From an uncultured Peptostreptococcaceae bacterium (GTDB lineage: Bacteria > Bacillota > Clostridia > Peptostreptococcales > Peptostreptococcaceae), in assembly GCA_944383455.1 (NCBI GenBank), contig CALWPP010000001.1, positions 1-64,000 on the forward strand: DNA of 64,000 nucleotides. Reading direction: 5' to 3'. Below, one piece after another: positions 19,159-28,130 of this stretch (within the stretch, counting starts at the first letter, position 1; each line of letters begins with the position of its first letter). Position numbers and translations under genes: made by a program. Below the pieces are notes generated by a model that was given only the letters and a program-made list of their open reading frames with translations, ran no database searches and was not told the DNA's origin.

Positions 19159-20331
19159 CTATGCTAATTTATAATTTGCTAAATTAATACTTGCATTTTT
19201 ATCCCTATCAATCACAAGATTGCATTTTGGATTAGAACATATATAAGTCCTATCTTTTAGCCTTAAATCCTTTTTGATAGTTCCACAACAAGAACACATT
19301 TTAGAACTAGGAAAGAATCTATCTGCTTTCACAAATTCAATTCCATTCCATTTACATTTATATTCAAGTATAGTTATAAACTTATTAAAACATTGCTCTG
19401 CAACTGCATTAGATAGATGTTTATTTTTCATTAAGCCTTTTACATTTAAATCTTCAACTACTACTCTACAAGGCTTGGTTTTCACTATTGTGTTAGTAGT
19501 TTGATGAATATAATTAAGTCTAATATCTGCAATTCTTTTATGAACAAGTTTTATTTGTTTTTCAAGTTTTATGATATTTTGAGTTTTGGTAAGTTTTTCA
19601 CCCTTTTTAAAACAACTCTCACCTTTTAACATATCGTATTTTCTTGAAACTTTTCTTTGTAGTCTTTTAAGTTTTTTATTTAATCTCTTAACCTCTTTAG
19701 ATTTATTAATATTTTTAAAAGGTTTATCAATATTACTAACTATCGCTAAGTCTTTAATTCCTAAATCCACTCCAATACTTACATTAGTAAGTTCTTCTTT
19801 AGTTGCATCTTTAACTTCTAAAGCTAATGATAAGCACCAGAACTTTCCGTTGAATTTCACTCTTGGATTTAGAACTTTAATTTTATCTTTTTTATAGTTA
19901 CCAATTGGAAGTCTTCCTTCATCTTTCATTTTCACATAACCTATTTTTTCAAGTTTAACTTTATTACCTTCTACAATAAATTTATTGTTAAGATGAAAAA
20001 ATGAAATTTCACATTTACCTTTTTTCTTAAATCTAGGATAAGAGGATTGCTTGTTAAAAAAATTCTTAAATGATTCTCCTAAGTCTTTTAGTGCTTGTTG
20101 TGGTATTTCTGATGATACTTCTTTTAACCAGGAATACTCGCTATCATTTCTTAATTTTGTAAATTCTTTTCTCAATTCACCTATTGATAAAGTCTTATTA
20201 TTTTCTTTGCAATAACTATTAAGATAATTAAGTCCCCAGTTATAAGAAAATCTTGCAATACTAGCACTTTTAAACATTAACTCTTCTTGTATTTTAGTAG
20301 GATATAACCTAACTTTAATTGCTTTAATCAT
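19159..20331 (-). CDS. tnpB: TnpB, RNA-guided nuclease of IS605-type element
   Basis: A 390-residue protein, ancestor family of Cas12. The RuvC residues are all visible: Asp189 in GVDLGIKD, Glu293 in VVEDLNVKGL, and Asp375/Asp377 in DRDKNAS. The zinc ribbon Cys346-x2-Cys349...Cys365-x4-Cys370 sits between the second and third. AAAGGAGGTG precedes the ATG. Length and motifs suggest an active nuclease. In the family it uses the element's own right-end RNA to cut empty target sites, helping the element persist. It lies in a peripheral loop of the group I intron. Confidence 0.95.
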   Translation of the reverse strand: MIKAIKVRLYPTKIQEELMFKSASIARFSYNWGLNYLNSYCKENNKTLSIGELRKEFTKLRNDSEYSWLKEVSSEIPQQALKDLGESFKNFFNKQSSYPRFKKKGKCEISFFHLNNKFIVEGNKVKLEKIGYVKMKDEGRLPIGNYKKDKIKVLNPRVKFNGKFWCLSLALEVKDATKEELTNVSIGVDLGIKDLAIVSNIDKPFKNINKSKEVKRLNKKLKRLQRKVSRKYDMLKGESCFKKGEKLTKTQNIIKLEKQIKLVHKRIADIRLNYIHQTTNTIVKTKPCRVVVEDLNVKGLMKNKHLSNAVAEQCFNKFITILEYKCKWNGIEFVKADRFFPSSKMCSCCGTIKKDLRLKDRTYICSNPKCNLVIDRDKNASINLANYKLA

Positions 20332-20399
20332 TTTACACCTCCTTTTTTATATTTTAACATAGAGGTGTTTTTTATAATACTTGTAAATATTTCATTAAT

Positions 20400-20855
20400 C
20401 TAGCTATATAATTTATAAAGTATTTATATTTTTTTATAGAGTTTATAACCTTTTACCTACAATCGCTACTTTGTAGATGCTATTTTTCTCACGATAATAG
20501 CCACTTCCTTTCAGAACGTGCAAAGACTATTTCTTCATCTTCAGCATTACCTGTTAAGAGCCACCCATTTCTTCCCTCAATCGCTTAGGGCTTTACGACC
20601 TCTCGGTCTAGTCGTTTGACCTTCCTATTTCTAGGCTTGGCGACCAAATTTCCATTATAAAAGCACTTAGGATTTAACCATATGCCATCTCTACACTTGT
20701 TATGATTTCTCACCTTCATAAAGGTTTCTGATTCTATCCTTTATTGTGGTAGTAGAGCTTTAGGATTTACTGGTTTTAAAGTGGTGTCCTATGCAGATTT
20801 CTCTACATACGCAGTATAGTTTATATTTTTATAATCTTTTATAAACTATTCGTTA
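20400..20855 (-). ncRNA. Group I self-splicing intron core (IStron 5' part)
   Basis: A GC-richer noncoding stretch upstream of tnpB carries group I core signatures on the minus strand. The R element is CAAACGACTAGA (20607-20618) and the S element is AAGAAATAGTC (20525-20535), which pair as P7 in the family. The start has a strong stem (ATAGTTTAT...ATAAACTAT) after the junction. The segment GTATGTAGAGA (20800-20810) is shared with the rlmN element. In the family, a guanosine attacks the 5' splice site and the whole element is removed from RNA. Exact splice sites are not proven. Confidence 0.85.
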
Positions 20856-22211
20856 CTGTTCTACATTGTCTGTAGTTTCTGATATCTCAATACTATCAAT
20901 TTCTTCTACTATATCTTCATTTGATTGTTCTAGTTCATTTACCTCAGTATCTTTTATTTCTTCTATATTATCTAATATTTCTAACTCATTTTCTTCCACT
21001 TGCTCTATATTATCTAATGTTTCTGATGTATTAGCATTTTCTATTTCTTTATATTCTTCTATTAATTCGGTGTCTTCTATATTATTGTTAGTAGGTTCTT
21101 CAACTTTTTCTATATCTAACTCTTCTACCTCATTATCTATTTCTTCTATGTTATCTACCATTTCTGATGTATTAGTATTATTTACTTCTTCTATTAATTC
21201 AGTATCTTCTATATTATAATTAATATCTTCTTCAACTTCTTCTATATATGTTTGTTCTATGTTATCTACTTTTTCTATTGTATCAGTATTATTTACTTCT
21301 TCTATTAATTCAGTATCTTCTATATTATAATTAATATCTTCTTCAACTTCTTCTATATATGTTTGTTCTATGTTATCTACTTTTTCTATTGTATCAGTAT
21401 TATTTACTTCCTCTATATCTTCTATTACTTTTGGTATCTCTATGTTTTCTATATCATTTTCCTCTACTATATCAATAGTTTCTGAGTTATTTTCTATATA
21501 AGTATTATTTTCTTCTAATTCTTCGTATTCAACTATCTCATTTTGAACTCGATTTAATAAATAATTATAATAGTTATCTAAATCTTTAGTATCTTTTTGG
21601 GCTACGAATATATCTATTAAATCAAATGAAGATATATCTATTTTTTTTATTGATTTACAATTATAAAAAAGTCCATATTTTTCATTAACACTATCTATAT
21701 TAAAATTAGATAGATTTATATATTCTAAATTTGTACAATAAGAAAATAGATTTTTCATATTTTTTAATTTTGAAGTATTAAAATTACTTAAATCAAGTTC
21801 TAATAACGATACACACCCCGTAAACATAAAATCCATTATTTCTAAATTTGATGTAATAAAATTAGATAAATCAATACTTTTTAAACTATAACACCCCTTA
21901 AACATACTACTCATATTACAAACATTTGATGTGTTTAAATCTTTTATTACTAATTCTTTTAGAAAAATACAGTCTTCAAACATACTAGATATATCTTTTA
22001 TATTAAAAGAGTTTATATTAGTTAAATCTATTTTTTCTGCTTTAGAATTTTTATATATTCCTTCAAAACTAAATACAGGCAAACCATTTATTTCTGAAAG
22101 TGGTAAAGTGTTTATAATTTTATCTTCTAAGCTATTATATTTTGCTTTATATCCATTATTAATATCACAATAAAAATAATCATATTTATCTATAACTATA
22201 TCTTCTGACAT
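20853..22211 (-). CDS. DUF285 (BspA-like) acidic repeat protein, 5' exon
   Basis: The 452-residue readable part has no signal peptide. Residues ~50-190 are DUF285/BspA-type leucine-rich repeats (ISSMFEDC, MSSMFKGCYSLKSIDLSNF, MDFMFTGCVSLLELDLSNF). Residues ~215-452 are extremely acidic, built from Glu/Asp/Asn/Ile repeats, with a 37-residue unit duplicated exactly in tandem. The terminal TAA (20853-20855) belongs to the IStron. GGAAGGA precedes the ATG. Function unknown; the repeats suggest a protein-binding or extended spacer role. No secretion signal is seen, unlike most BspA proteins. Confidence 0.85.
   Translation of the reverse strand: MSEDIVIDKYDYFYCDINNGYKAKYNSLEDKIINTLPLSEINGLPVFSFEGIYKNSKAEKIDLTNINSFNIKDISSMFEDCIFLKELVIKDLNTSNVCNMSSMFKGCYSLKSIDLSNFITSNLEIMDFMFTGCVSLLELDLSNFNTSKLKNMKNLFSYCTNLEYINLSNFNIDSVNEKYGLFYNCKSIKKIDISSFDLIDIFVAQKDTKDLDNYYNYLLNRVQNEIVEYEELEENNTYIENNSETIDIVEENDIENIEIPKVIEDIEEVNNTDTIEKVDNIEQTYIEEVEEDINYNIEDTELIEEVNNTDTIEKVDNIEQTYIEEVEEDINYNIEDTELIEEVNNTNTSEMVDNIEEIDNEVEELDIEKVEEPTNNNIEDTELIEEYKEIENANTSETLDNIEQVEENELEILDNIEEIKDTEVNELEQSNEDIVEEIDSIEISETTDNVEQ
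21184..21405 (-). repeat. Tandem duplication of 111 bp inside the acidic gene
   Basis: Two nearly identical 111-bp copies start at 21184 and 21295 and encode the same 37 residues (VNNTDTIEKVDNIEQ...). A third, diverged copy follows (NNTNTSEMVDNIEE). The recency of the duplication suggests slippage or recombination changing repeat number. Confidence 0.85.
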
Positions 22212-22411
22212 TTTTTATCCTTCCTTTTTAAATATAATAAATATTTATAAACTTATTTATATAAAGTGTATCATACTAAAAGTGTTGTTTGTTATATAAA
22301 TACAAATTTATTTTTTCTTAATGTAAATTTTTATATTGCTTTTATTAAAATATATATGAACTTTCATCTAGTCTAAAAAAAATTCTATTATTTTTTATTA
22401 AAAATAAAAAG

Positions 22412-22431
22412 CACTTTGCTTAAGCAAAGTG
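22412..22431 (-). terminator. Terminator after the ABC-F gene
   Basis: CACTTTGCTTAAGCAAAGTG followed by CTTTTTATTTTT on the minus strand, just past the stop codon. Confidence 0.8.
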
Positions 22432-22441
22432 ATTTTAAAAA

Positions 22442-24070
22442 TTATTTTTTACTATCTCCATACATTTTCTTCAGTTCATTTTGTATGTCTTTATTTTCAA
22501 GATATTCTTCTAAAGTTGTCTTTCTATCCATTATTCCATTTGGAGTTATTTCTATTATTCTATTTGCAAGAGTTTGTATCATTTCGTGGTCGTGTGAGCT
22601 AAATAATAAAACTCCACTAAACTTCTCAAGCCCTTTATTTACAGAAGTTATACTTTCAAGGTCTAAGTGATTAGTTGGGTCATCTAAAACTAAAACGTTA
22701 GCATTACTTAACATTAATTTAGATAACATACATCTAACCTTTTCTCCTCCAGATAAAACTTGAGCTTCTTTTAAAGCTTCATCACCACTAAATAACATTC
22801 TTCCTAAAAATCCTCTTATAAAACTCTCGCTTTTTTCTTCTGAGTATTGTCTTAACCAATCAACTAAAGAGTATGTTATTCCATCAAAATACTTGTTGTG
22901 GTTTTTAGGTAAATAATCTTGAGAAGTTGTAACTCCCCATTTAAAACTTCCACTATCTGCTGTATCTTCTCCCATTATTATATTAAATAGAGTAGTTATA
23001 GCTATTTCATCACCTAAAAATGCAACTTTATCTTCTCTATCAAGTCTAAAGCTAACGTTATCTAAAACTTTAACACCATCAATAGTTTTAGTTAAGTTTT
23101 CAACTTCTAAAACTTCATTTCCAATTTCTCTTTCTGGAGTAAATCCAACGTATGGATATCTTCTTCTTGAAGGTTGTATCTCTTCAACTTGTATTTTTTC
23201 AAGTTGCTTCTTTCTTGAAGTAGCTTGTTTTGCTTTTGATGCGTTAGAACTAAATCTTGCGATAAATTCTTTAAGCTGTGCTATTTTTTCTTCTGCTTTT
23301 TTGTTTTGGTCTTTCATAAGTTGTAGTGCTAACTGACTTGACTCATACCAGAAGTCGTAGTTACCAACATACATTTGAATTTTACCAAAATCAACATCAA
23401 CTATATTTGTACATATTTGATTTAGGAAATGTCTATCGTGAGATACTACTATAACAATAGAATCCTCTAAATCCATTATAAAATTATTTAACCAATTTAT
23501 AGACTGAAAATCTAAGTGGTTTGTAGGTTCGTCCATTATTAATATCTCAGGCTTTCCAAATAAAGCTTGAGCAAGTAAAACTTTAACTTTTTCTCCACCA
23601 GTTAATTCTTTCATTTGCTTATAATGAAGATCTTTCTCTATTCCAAGTCCCATAAGTAATTTTTCTGCATTAGTTTCAGCATCCCAACCATCAAGTTCTG
23701 CAAACTCTCCTTCAAGTTCTGCAGCTTTTATACCATCTTCCTCAGAAAAATCAGGCTTTAAATAAAGTGCATCTTTTTCTTTCATTATAGTATAAAGTCT
23801 TTCGTGACCCATTATAACAACATCTAACACAGTATCTTCTTCATATTTGAAGTGATCTTGTCTTAAAACAGACATTCTTTCTTTTTCAGTTATAGAAACA
23901 CTACCTGTGTTTGGCTCTATATCACCTGCTAATATTTTAAGAAAAGTTGATTTTCCCGCACCATTAGCACCAATTATCCCATAACAATTTCCTTTAGTGA
24001 ATTTTAAGTTAACTTCCTTAAATAACTCTTTATCACCAAATCTAAGTCCAACATTAGTAACTTGTAACAT
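22442..24070 (-). CDS. ABC-F family ATPase (YkpA/YbiT-like)
   Basis: A 542-residue soluble protein with two ABC ATPase domains and no membrane segment. Such proteins bind the ribosomal E site to aid translation or resist antibiotics. Domain 1 is canonical: GANGAGKSTFLKIL, LTGGEKVKVLLAQALF, LIMDEPTNHLD. Domain 2 has a degenerate P-loop (FLGDEIAITTLFNI, no lysine) and reads LDDPTNHLD, with Asp in place of the catalytic Glu, while LSGGEKVRC is kept. The charged P-site linker lies between (~residues 240-310). Single gene with its own terminator. Confidence 0.9.
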   Translation of the reverse strand: MLQVTNVGLRFGDKELFKEVNLKFTKGNCYGIIGANGAGKSTFLKILAGDIEPNTGSVSITEKERMSVLRQDHFKYEEDTVLDVVIMGHERLYTIMKEKDALYLKPDFSEEDGIKAAELEGEFAELDGWDAETNAEKLLMGLGIEKDLHYKQMKELTGGEKVKVLLAQALFGKPEILIMDEPTNHLDFQSINWLNNFIMDLEDSIVIVVSHDRHFLNQICTNIVDVDFGKIQMYVGNYDFWYESSQLALQLMKDQNKKAEEKIAQLKEFIARFSSNASKAKQATSRKKQLEKIQVEEIQPSRRRYPYVGFTPEREIGNEVLEVENLTKTIDGVKVLDNVSFRLDREDKVAFLGDEIAITTLFNIIMGEDTADSGSFKWGVTTSQDYLPKNHNKYFDGITYSLVDWLRQYSEEKSESFIRGFLGRMLFSGDEALKEAQVLSGGEKVRCMLSKLMLSNANVLVLDDPTNHLDLESITSVNKGLEKFSGVLLFSSHDHEMIQTLANRIIEITPNGIMDRKTTLEEYLENKDIQNELKKMYGDSKK

Positions 24071-24338
24071 TTATTTGTTCCTTTCTTTTTTCATTTTACA
24101 TTATATAGTATACTAACTTAACTTATGTATTACAAGAGTATTGACTAAAATCAAGAAAATAAAAGCATTATTATATTGTTTATATAAAATTATTTTATAA
24201 TATTGAGGAATATATTTTATAATATAATCTATATTTAAATTTCGACATACTATATATTTTTTATTGTAGAAATATATTAAAAATTATGATATAATTTTTG
24301 ATTGATAAAATTAAAATAAACAGGGGGTGTTTATCATT

Positions 24339-26024
24339 ATGAAATCTTTTAATAATTTAAGTATTACCAAGAAAGTATTTGCATCTTTTTGTATCCTTAT
24401 AATAATATCTATTCTATCAAATTTATATACCTTTAGTGGTTTGTTAAAAGTTGGTAAAGGAAGCGAAGATTTTTTTAATCATAACTATATAGCTTCTCAA
24501 GAAGCACTAAAAATAAATGCAGATTTAATATCTATTGACCAAAACCTTGTTCGTCAAGCTAACGATCCAGAGGTTTCAGATTATAAACAAACTATAGATG
24601 AAAAAATTAAATTAATAAAAAACTCTATAGAAACATTAAAAACAGTTATACCTAATGAATCTGATACTATAGATTTACTAAGTTCTAGAATAATAGAACT
24701 TGAAAATGAATACCAAAAAATAAACCAACTTGATCTTCAAGGAAATGTCGAAGAGGTAAATCGTCTGGTATCAGATGAAAACGGTAGTTATAGAAAACCT
24801 TATGTAGATATGAGACTTGCTACAATGGATCTTAACGATAGATTAAACGAAAGTGCTACTTTATTTAATTCTGAGATTCAAAAAGTTTTTGCTAAAACTA
24901 AGTCTTTGACTACTGTATCTAGAGTTATATTTATAACTATATCTTTATCTATTGCATACTTTGTTGTAAAAAGTTTAAAAACTCCTATAAAAGAATTAGA
25001 AGAAGCTGCTCATAAAATGGCTAAAGGTGATTTTGATATAAATATAAATTATAAATCTATGGATGAACTTGGAGTTTTATCAAAAAGTATTAAAGATTTA
25101 GCAAATAAAACTCAAGATGTTATAAATGATACTGTTTATAACCTTGAAGAAGTTGCATCTGGTAACTTTGATGTAATACCAAATGTTGAATATGTTGGTG
25201 TATTTAAAAGAATTGAAAATGCAATAAGTCAAATAACTATTGATTTAAGTAACACTATAAATAAAATAAATATTTCATCTATTGAAGTTAGTAATACTTC
25301 TAATGATGTTTTAAATGGAGCTCAAATATTAGCTCAAGGTTCAACAGAGCAATCTTTAGCAGTACAAAATTTATCAGATACTATAAATAATATATCAACT
25401 CAAATAAATAATACTGCTGAAAATGCTAAAAAAGCAAATGATTTATCTACTAGTGCAGGTCATGAAATGCAAGAAGGTAATGAACAAATGAAGCAAATGG
25501 TTAAAGCTATGGATGATATATCTTTTGCTTCTAAAGAAATCGAAAAAATAATAAAAACAATAGATGATATAGCATTCCAAACTAATATATTAGCACTTAA
25601 TGCTGCAGTTGAAGCTGCTCGTGCAGGTAGTGCAGGTAAAGGATTTGCTGTTGTAGCTGATGAGGTTAGAAATTTAGCACAAAAATCATCAGAAGCTGCT
25701 AAAAACACATCTTCTTTAATTCTAAACTCTTTAGAGGCTGTTGATAGAGGAAATCAAATAGTTAGCGATACTGCAAATTCCCTTGAAAGAATAGTAATTA
25801 CAACTAATGAAGCTATAGAACTTGTTGATGAAATAGCTAAAGCATCTGAAAATCAAGCAGCATCTATTGATGATATTTCTTATGTTATACAACAAATTTC
25901 AGATGTTGTTCAAACAAATTCAAAAACTAGTGAGGAAAGTGCACACTCAAGTGAAGAGTTAAATTCTCAAGCAAAAATATTAAAATCACTAATCGAAAAC
26001 TTTAAACTTAAAAATATAGAATAA
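24339..26024 (+). CDS. Methyl-accepting chemotaxis protein
   Basis: A ~561-residue transmembrane chemoreceptor. TM1 is near residues 8-30, a four-helix-bundle sensor follows, TM2 is at ~185-205, then come HAMP and a long signalling helix with the hairpin tip AFQTNILALNAAVEAARAG. The frame opens at a GTG (24327), but I choose the ATG at 24339, preceded by AGGGGGTG. The ligand is unknown. Chemotaxis kinase genes are not in the window. Fits the flagellar operon at the right end. Confidence 0.93.
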   Translation: MKSFNNLSITKKVFASFCILIIISILSNLYTFSGLLKVGKGSEDFFNHNYIASQEALKINADLISIDQNLVRQANDPEVSDYKQTIDEKIKLIKNSIETLKTVIPNESDTIDLLSSRIIELENEYQKINQLDLQGNVEEVNRLVSDENGSYRKPYVDMRLATMDLNDRLNESATLFNSEIQKVFAKTKSLTTVSRVIFITISLSIAYFVVKSLKTPIKELEEAAHKMAKGDFDININYKSMDELGVLSKSIKDLANKTQDVINDTVYNLEEVASGNFDVIPNVEYVGVFKRIENAISQITIDLSNTINKINISSIEVSNTSNDVLNGAQILAQGSTEQSLAVQNLSDTINNISTQINNTAENAKKANDLSTSAGHEMQEGNEQMKQMVKAMDDISFASKEIEKIIKTIDDIAFQTNILALNAAVEAARAGSAGKGFAVVADEVRNLAQKSSEAAKNTSSLILNSLEAVDRGNQIVSDTANSLERIVITTNEAIELVDEIAKASENQAASIDDISYVIQQISDVVQTNSKTSEESAHSSEELNSQAKILKSLIENFKLKNIE

Positions 26025-26030
26025 AAACAT

Positions 26031-26056
26031 AAAAAGTGCCTAAATAGGCACTTTTT
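26031..26056. terminator. Bidirectional terminator between chemoreceptor and small membrane gene
   Basis: AAAAAGTGCCT, AAAT, AGGCACTTTTT; both strands end in T-runs, between two converging genes. Confidence 0.85.
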
Positions 26057-26059
26057 TTA

Positions 26060-26239
26060 TTAACAAGATTCATCTTCACCCATACTACAAACTATTAATA
26101 GAAGTATTAAAAATGGTATCCAGTCAGTTATACACATTTCTTCCCAACATTCAGAAAATGCTAAGAATAAAAAAAATAGTATTATAATCCACCATCCACC
26201 TGAAAATATTCCTTCTTCACCAAAAAATCTGTCTAACAT
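26060..26239 (-). CDS. Small membrane protein, unknown
   Basis: A 59-residue protein starting MLDRFFGEEGIFSGGWW, with two hydrophobic segments (~14-30 and ~39-53) separated by an acidic loop with a Cys, and ending GEDESC. The frame extends to 26302 (GTG), but GGGGGGAT directly ahead of the ATG at 26239 decides the start. Resembles small two-TM Firmicute proteins; no family recognised. Confidence 0.65.
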   Translation of the reverse strand: MLDRFFGEEGIFSGGWWIIILFFLFLAFSECWEEMCITDWIPFLILLLIVCSMGEDESC

Positions 26240-26320
26240 AAATATCCCCCCAAGTAGTATTAGTATGTAGTTTATAATATGCAGTATTTTAATTTTTGAC
26301 ACATAAATACATATAAAAAA

Positions 26321-26341
26321 GTTCTTGAAAAAATCAAGAAC
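26321..26341 (-). terminator. Terminator after manA
   Basis: On the minus strand GTTCTTGA, a short T loop, TCAAGAAC, then TTTTTTATA. Confidence 0.75.
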
Positions 26342-26350
26342 CTTTTATTT

Positions 26351-27157
26351 TTAATATGATTTTATAACTTCTAAATTTCCACTTATAGTATATTCCACAC
26401 CTTTAGGAATATAAACAGTATCATATATATTTAACTTAACTTCATTTTGTTTGCAACTTATACTACCCTCACCACTTATAACAGTGTAACTATGAAAATC
26501 TTTATCTACTTCATCGTTATAAGTGTCACTTATATCTATTTTCTCAACTGTAAAGTATGGAGTTTCAAGCTTTTTGAAGTTATCAATTTTTCCACCTTTA
26601 TTTTTACCTAAATAGTCTATAACATCTAAAGACTTTTGTATATGCATTTCTCTATCTCTGCCCCAGTCATACATTCTATATGTAACATCACTACTTTGTT
26701 GTATTTCTAGTATTTCAATTCCTTCTTCTATTGCGTGAACAGTCCCTGATGGAATATAAATCATATCTCCTTTTTTAACTTTTATTCTTTTTAAGTATTT
26801 TTCAACTTCACCATTATTTATTATTTTTTCAAAAGGATTTCTATCAAGACCATCTTCTATCCCACAAACTAATGTTGCATCTTCTTTTGCATCTAATATA
26901 TACCAACATTCTGTTTTTCCATTATCATTTTCATATTTTCTTGAGTAATCATCATCAGGATGCACTTGAACTGATAACTTATCATTAGCCTTTATTATTT
27001 TAACAAGTATAGGCAAATCAGTTCCAATAGCTTCCTTTAGTGTCATATCGTTTTCCCAAACAGTACAACGACCATTTTTGTGAGTAGATAAAGTCCACTT
27101 TTCATATCCCCATATTTTTTCACTATAAAAAGGGTTTAATTTTAATATTTTATTCAT
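26351..27157 (-). CDS. manA: Mannose-6-phosphate isomerase, class I
   Basis: A 268-residue cupin isomerase interconverting mannose-6-P and fructose-6-P. Zinc ligands appear in QVHPDDDY, KTECWYIL and SGTVHAIEEGIEILEIQQ, followed by the family motif DVTYRMYDWGR. It is shorter than the ~315-residue Bacillus enzymes, mainly at the C-terminus, but the catalytic cupin is whole. Preceded by AAAGGAGATT. Monocistronic. Confidence 0.92.
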   Translation of the reverse strand: MNKILKLNPFYSEKIWGYEKWTLSTHKNGRCTVWENDMTLKEAIGTDLPILVKIIKANDKLSVQVHPDDDYSRKYENDNGKTECWYILDAKEDATLVCGIEDGLDRNPFEKIINNGEVEKYLKRIKVKKGDMIYIPSGTVHAIEEGIEILEIQQSSDVTYRMYDWGRDREMHIQKSLDVIDYLGKNKGGKIDNFKKLETPYFTVEKIDISDTYNDEVDKDFHSYTVISGEGSISCKQNEVKLNIYDTVYIPKGVEYTISGNLEVIKSY

Positions 27158-27236
27158 TCCAATCTCCTTTTGTAAATATTTTTAAATCTTAGTTAATATT
27201 TACCATAGTATATAATAAAAATCAAGTATCAATAGT

Positions 27237-27264
27237 AAAAAATAGAGTATATACTCTATTTTTT
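27237..27264 (-). terminator. Terminator after the 27256-28083 gene
   Basis: A perfect palindrome with core ATAGAGTATATACTCTAT flanked by A- and T-runs; overlaps the stop codon of the gene. Confidence 0.75.
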
Positions 27265-28083
27265 AAAGTTATCTAAATAATCTATCATAGATTTTTTAAA
27301 TACTCCACTATAATCAACTACTTGAGCTATTTTGTTATTGTTTGAAGTTTTATAGTTAAAGTTTGCTATTTTAAAAGTTATAAAATCTTCATAAAAATCA
27401 ACTATATATCCAAAATCTCTATTTTCATTTATCTCTAAATCGCCTTTATCTACGTTTATATCATAAGTTTTATTATCAGCACAAATAATACTATTATTTT
27501 CTAATCTTCCAAATACTATGTACTCACTTTCATTTCCTTCTATATATAGTCTATCAGTCAAATCACTCTTTTTCATTGATATACAAATATTATCAATTTT
27601 TAAGTTGTTTTTAGTAGTTTTTATAAGACTTTCTAAATCAAATTCATTTTTATTTATTTTTAAAATTTTTAAAGTTTCTATATTTTCTTTTGGTATAAAA
27701 TCTTTTATATTCTCACAAACTGACACTAAGTCCTTAAATACATATCCTTTATTTAAGTAATAATCTTTTAATTCATATTCTTTATCAAATTCTTCTAAAA
27801 GCTTAATAATTTCTTCTTTTGTTTCACTATTTTTTATGCTAGTTACAAAAGGAATTATTTTACTTGGCTTCATTAAAAAAGTTTCAAGTGGCTTAACACT
27901 TTCATTTGATAAATCTATATCTTCTTTTTCAAATGCTTTTTCAATTCCATCTTGTAAAAAAGCAACTTCAACTTCCATTTCATAATCTTTATAATCCATT
28001 TCAATACTACCAACAGGACACATAACTATTAATTTGCTTTTATCAAAAACGTAACCAAATGAATAATCTATTTCTATTTTCAT
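27256..28083 (-). CDS. Hypothetical protein
   Basis: I do not recognise this 275-residue protein. It is soluble-looking, acidic, without signal peptide or membrane segment. The first ~60 residues (MKIEIDYSFGYVFDKSKLIV) and the last ~80 (RLYIEGNESEYIVFGRLEN, YEDFITFKIANF) look beta-rich; the middle is helical. It starts with a good ribosome site (AAAGGAGAA) and lies between a YkvI-like transporter gene and manA, with no clear functional link. Confidence 0.7.
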   Translation of the reverse strand: MKIEIDYSFGYVFDKSKLIVMCPVGSIEMDYKDYEMEVEVAFLQDGIEKAFEKEDIDLSNESVKPLETFLMKPSKIIPFVTSIKNSETKEEIIKLLEEFDKEYELKDYYLNKGYVFKDLVSVCENIKDFIPKENIETLKILKINKNEFDLESLIKTTKNNLKIDNICISMKKSDLTDRLYIEGNESEYIVFGRLENNSIICADNKTYDINVDKGDLEINENRDFGYIVDFYEDFITFKIANFNYKTSNNNKIAQVVDYSGVFKKSMIDYLDNFKK

Positions 28084-28130
28084 AACAATTTTCTCCTTTT
28101 CTTTTGTTTTATATATTTTATAATAGTTTT

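Larger units (their letters stand above)
18976..20855 (-). mobile_element. IStron: group I intron with tnpB, ~1.88 kb
   Basis: A complete element splits an acidic-repeat gene and keeps its two halves in the same frame. From 5' to 3' on the minus strand it has a P1/P2 stem (ATAGTTTAT/ATAAACTAT), a group I core, tnpB, and a guide-RNA-like right end. There is no tnpA, so movement would need a transposase in trans. The ends are ambiguous by three bases (CAG shared), giving 18976-20855 or 18979-20858. The flank is AACAG rather than the TTGAT seen at the rlmN insertion, so target or specificity differs. An in-frame TAA lies at the 5' junction. Confidence 0.85.

Noticed and set aside
19159..20331. 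TnpB as a stand-alone cargo gene or Cas12 effector of the CRISPR array
   Set aside because: It is about 390 residues, in the TnpB size range, sits inside a bounded IStron with a group I core, and is 8 kb from the array. No cas1/cas2 is present.
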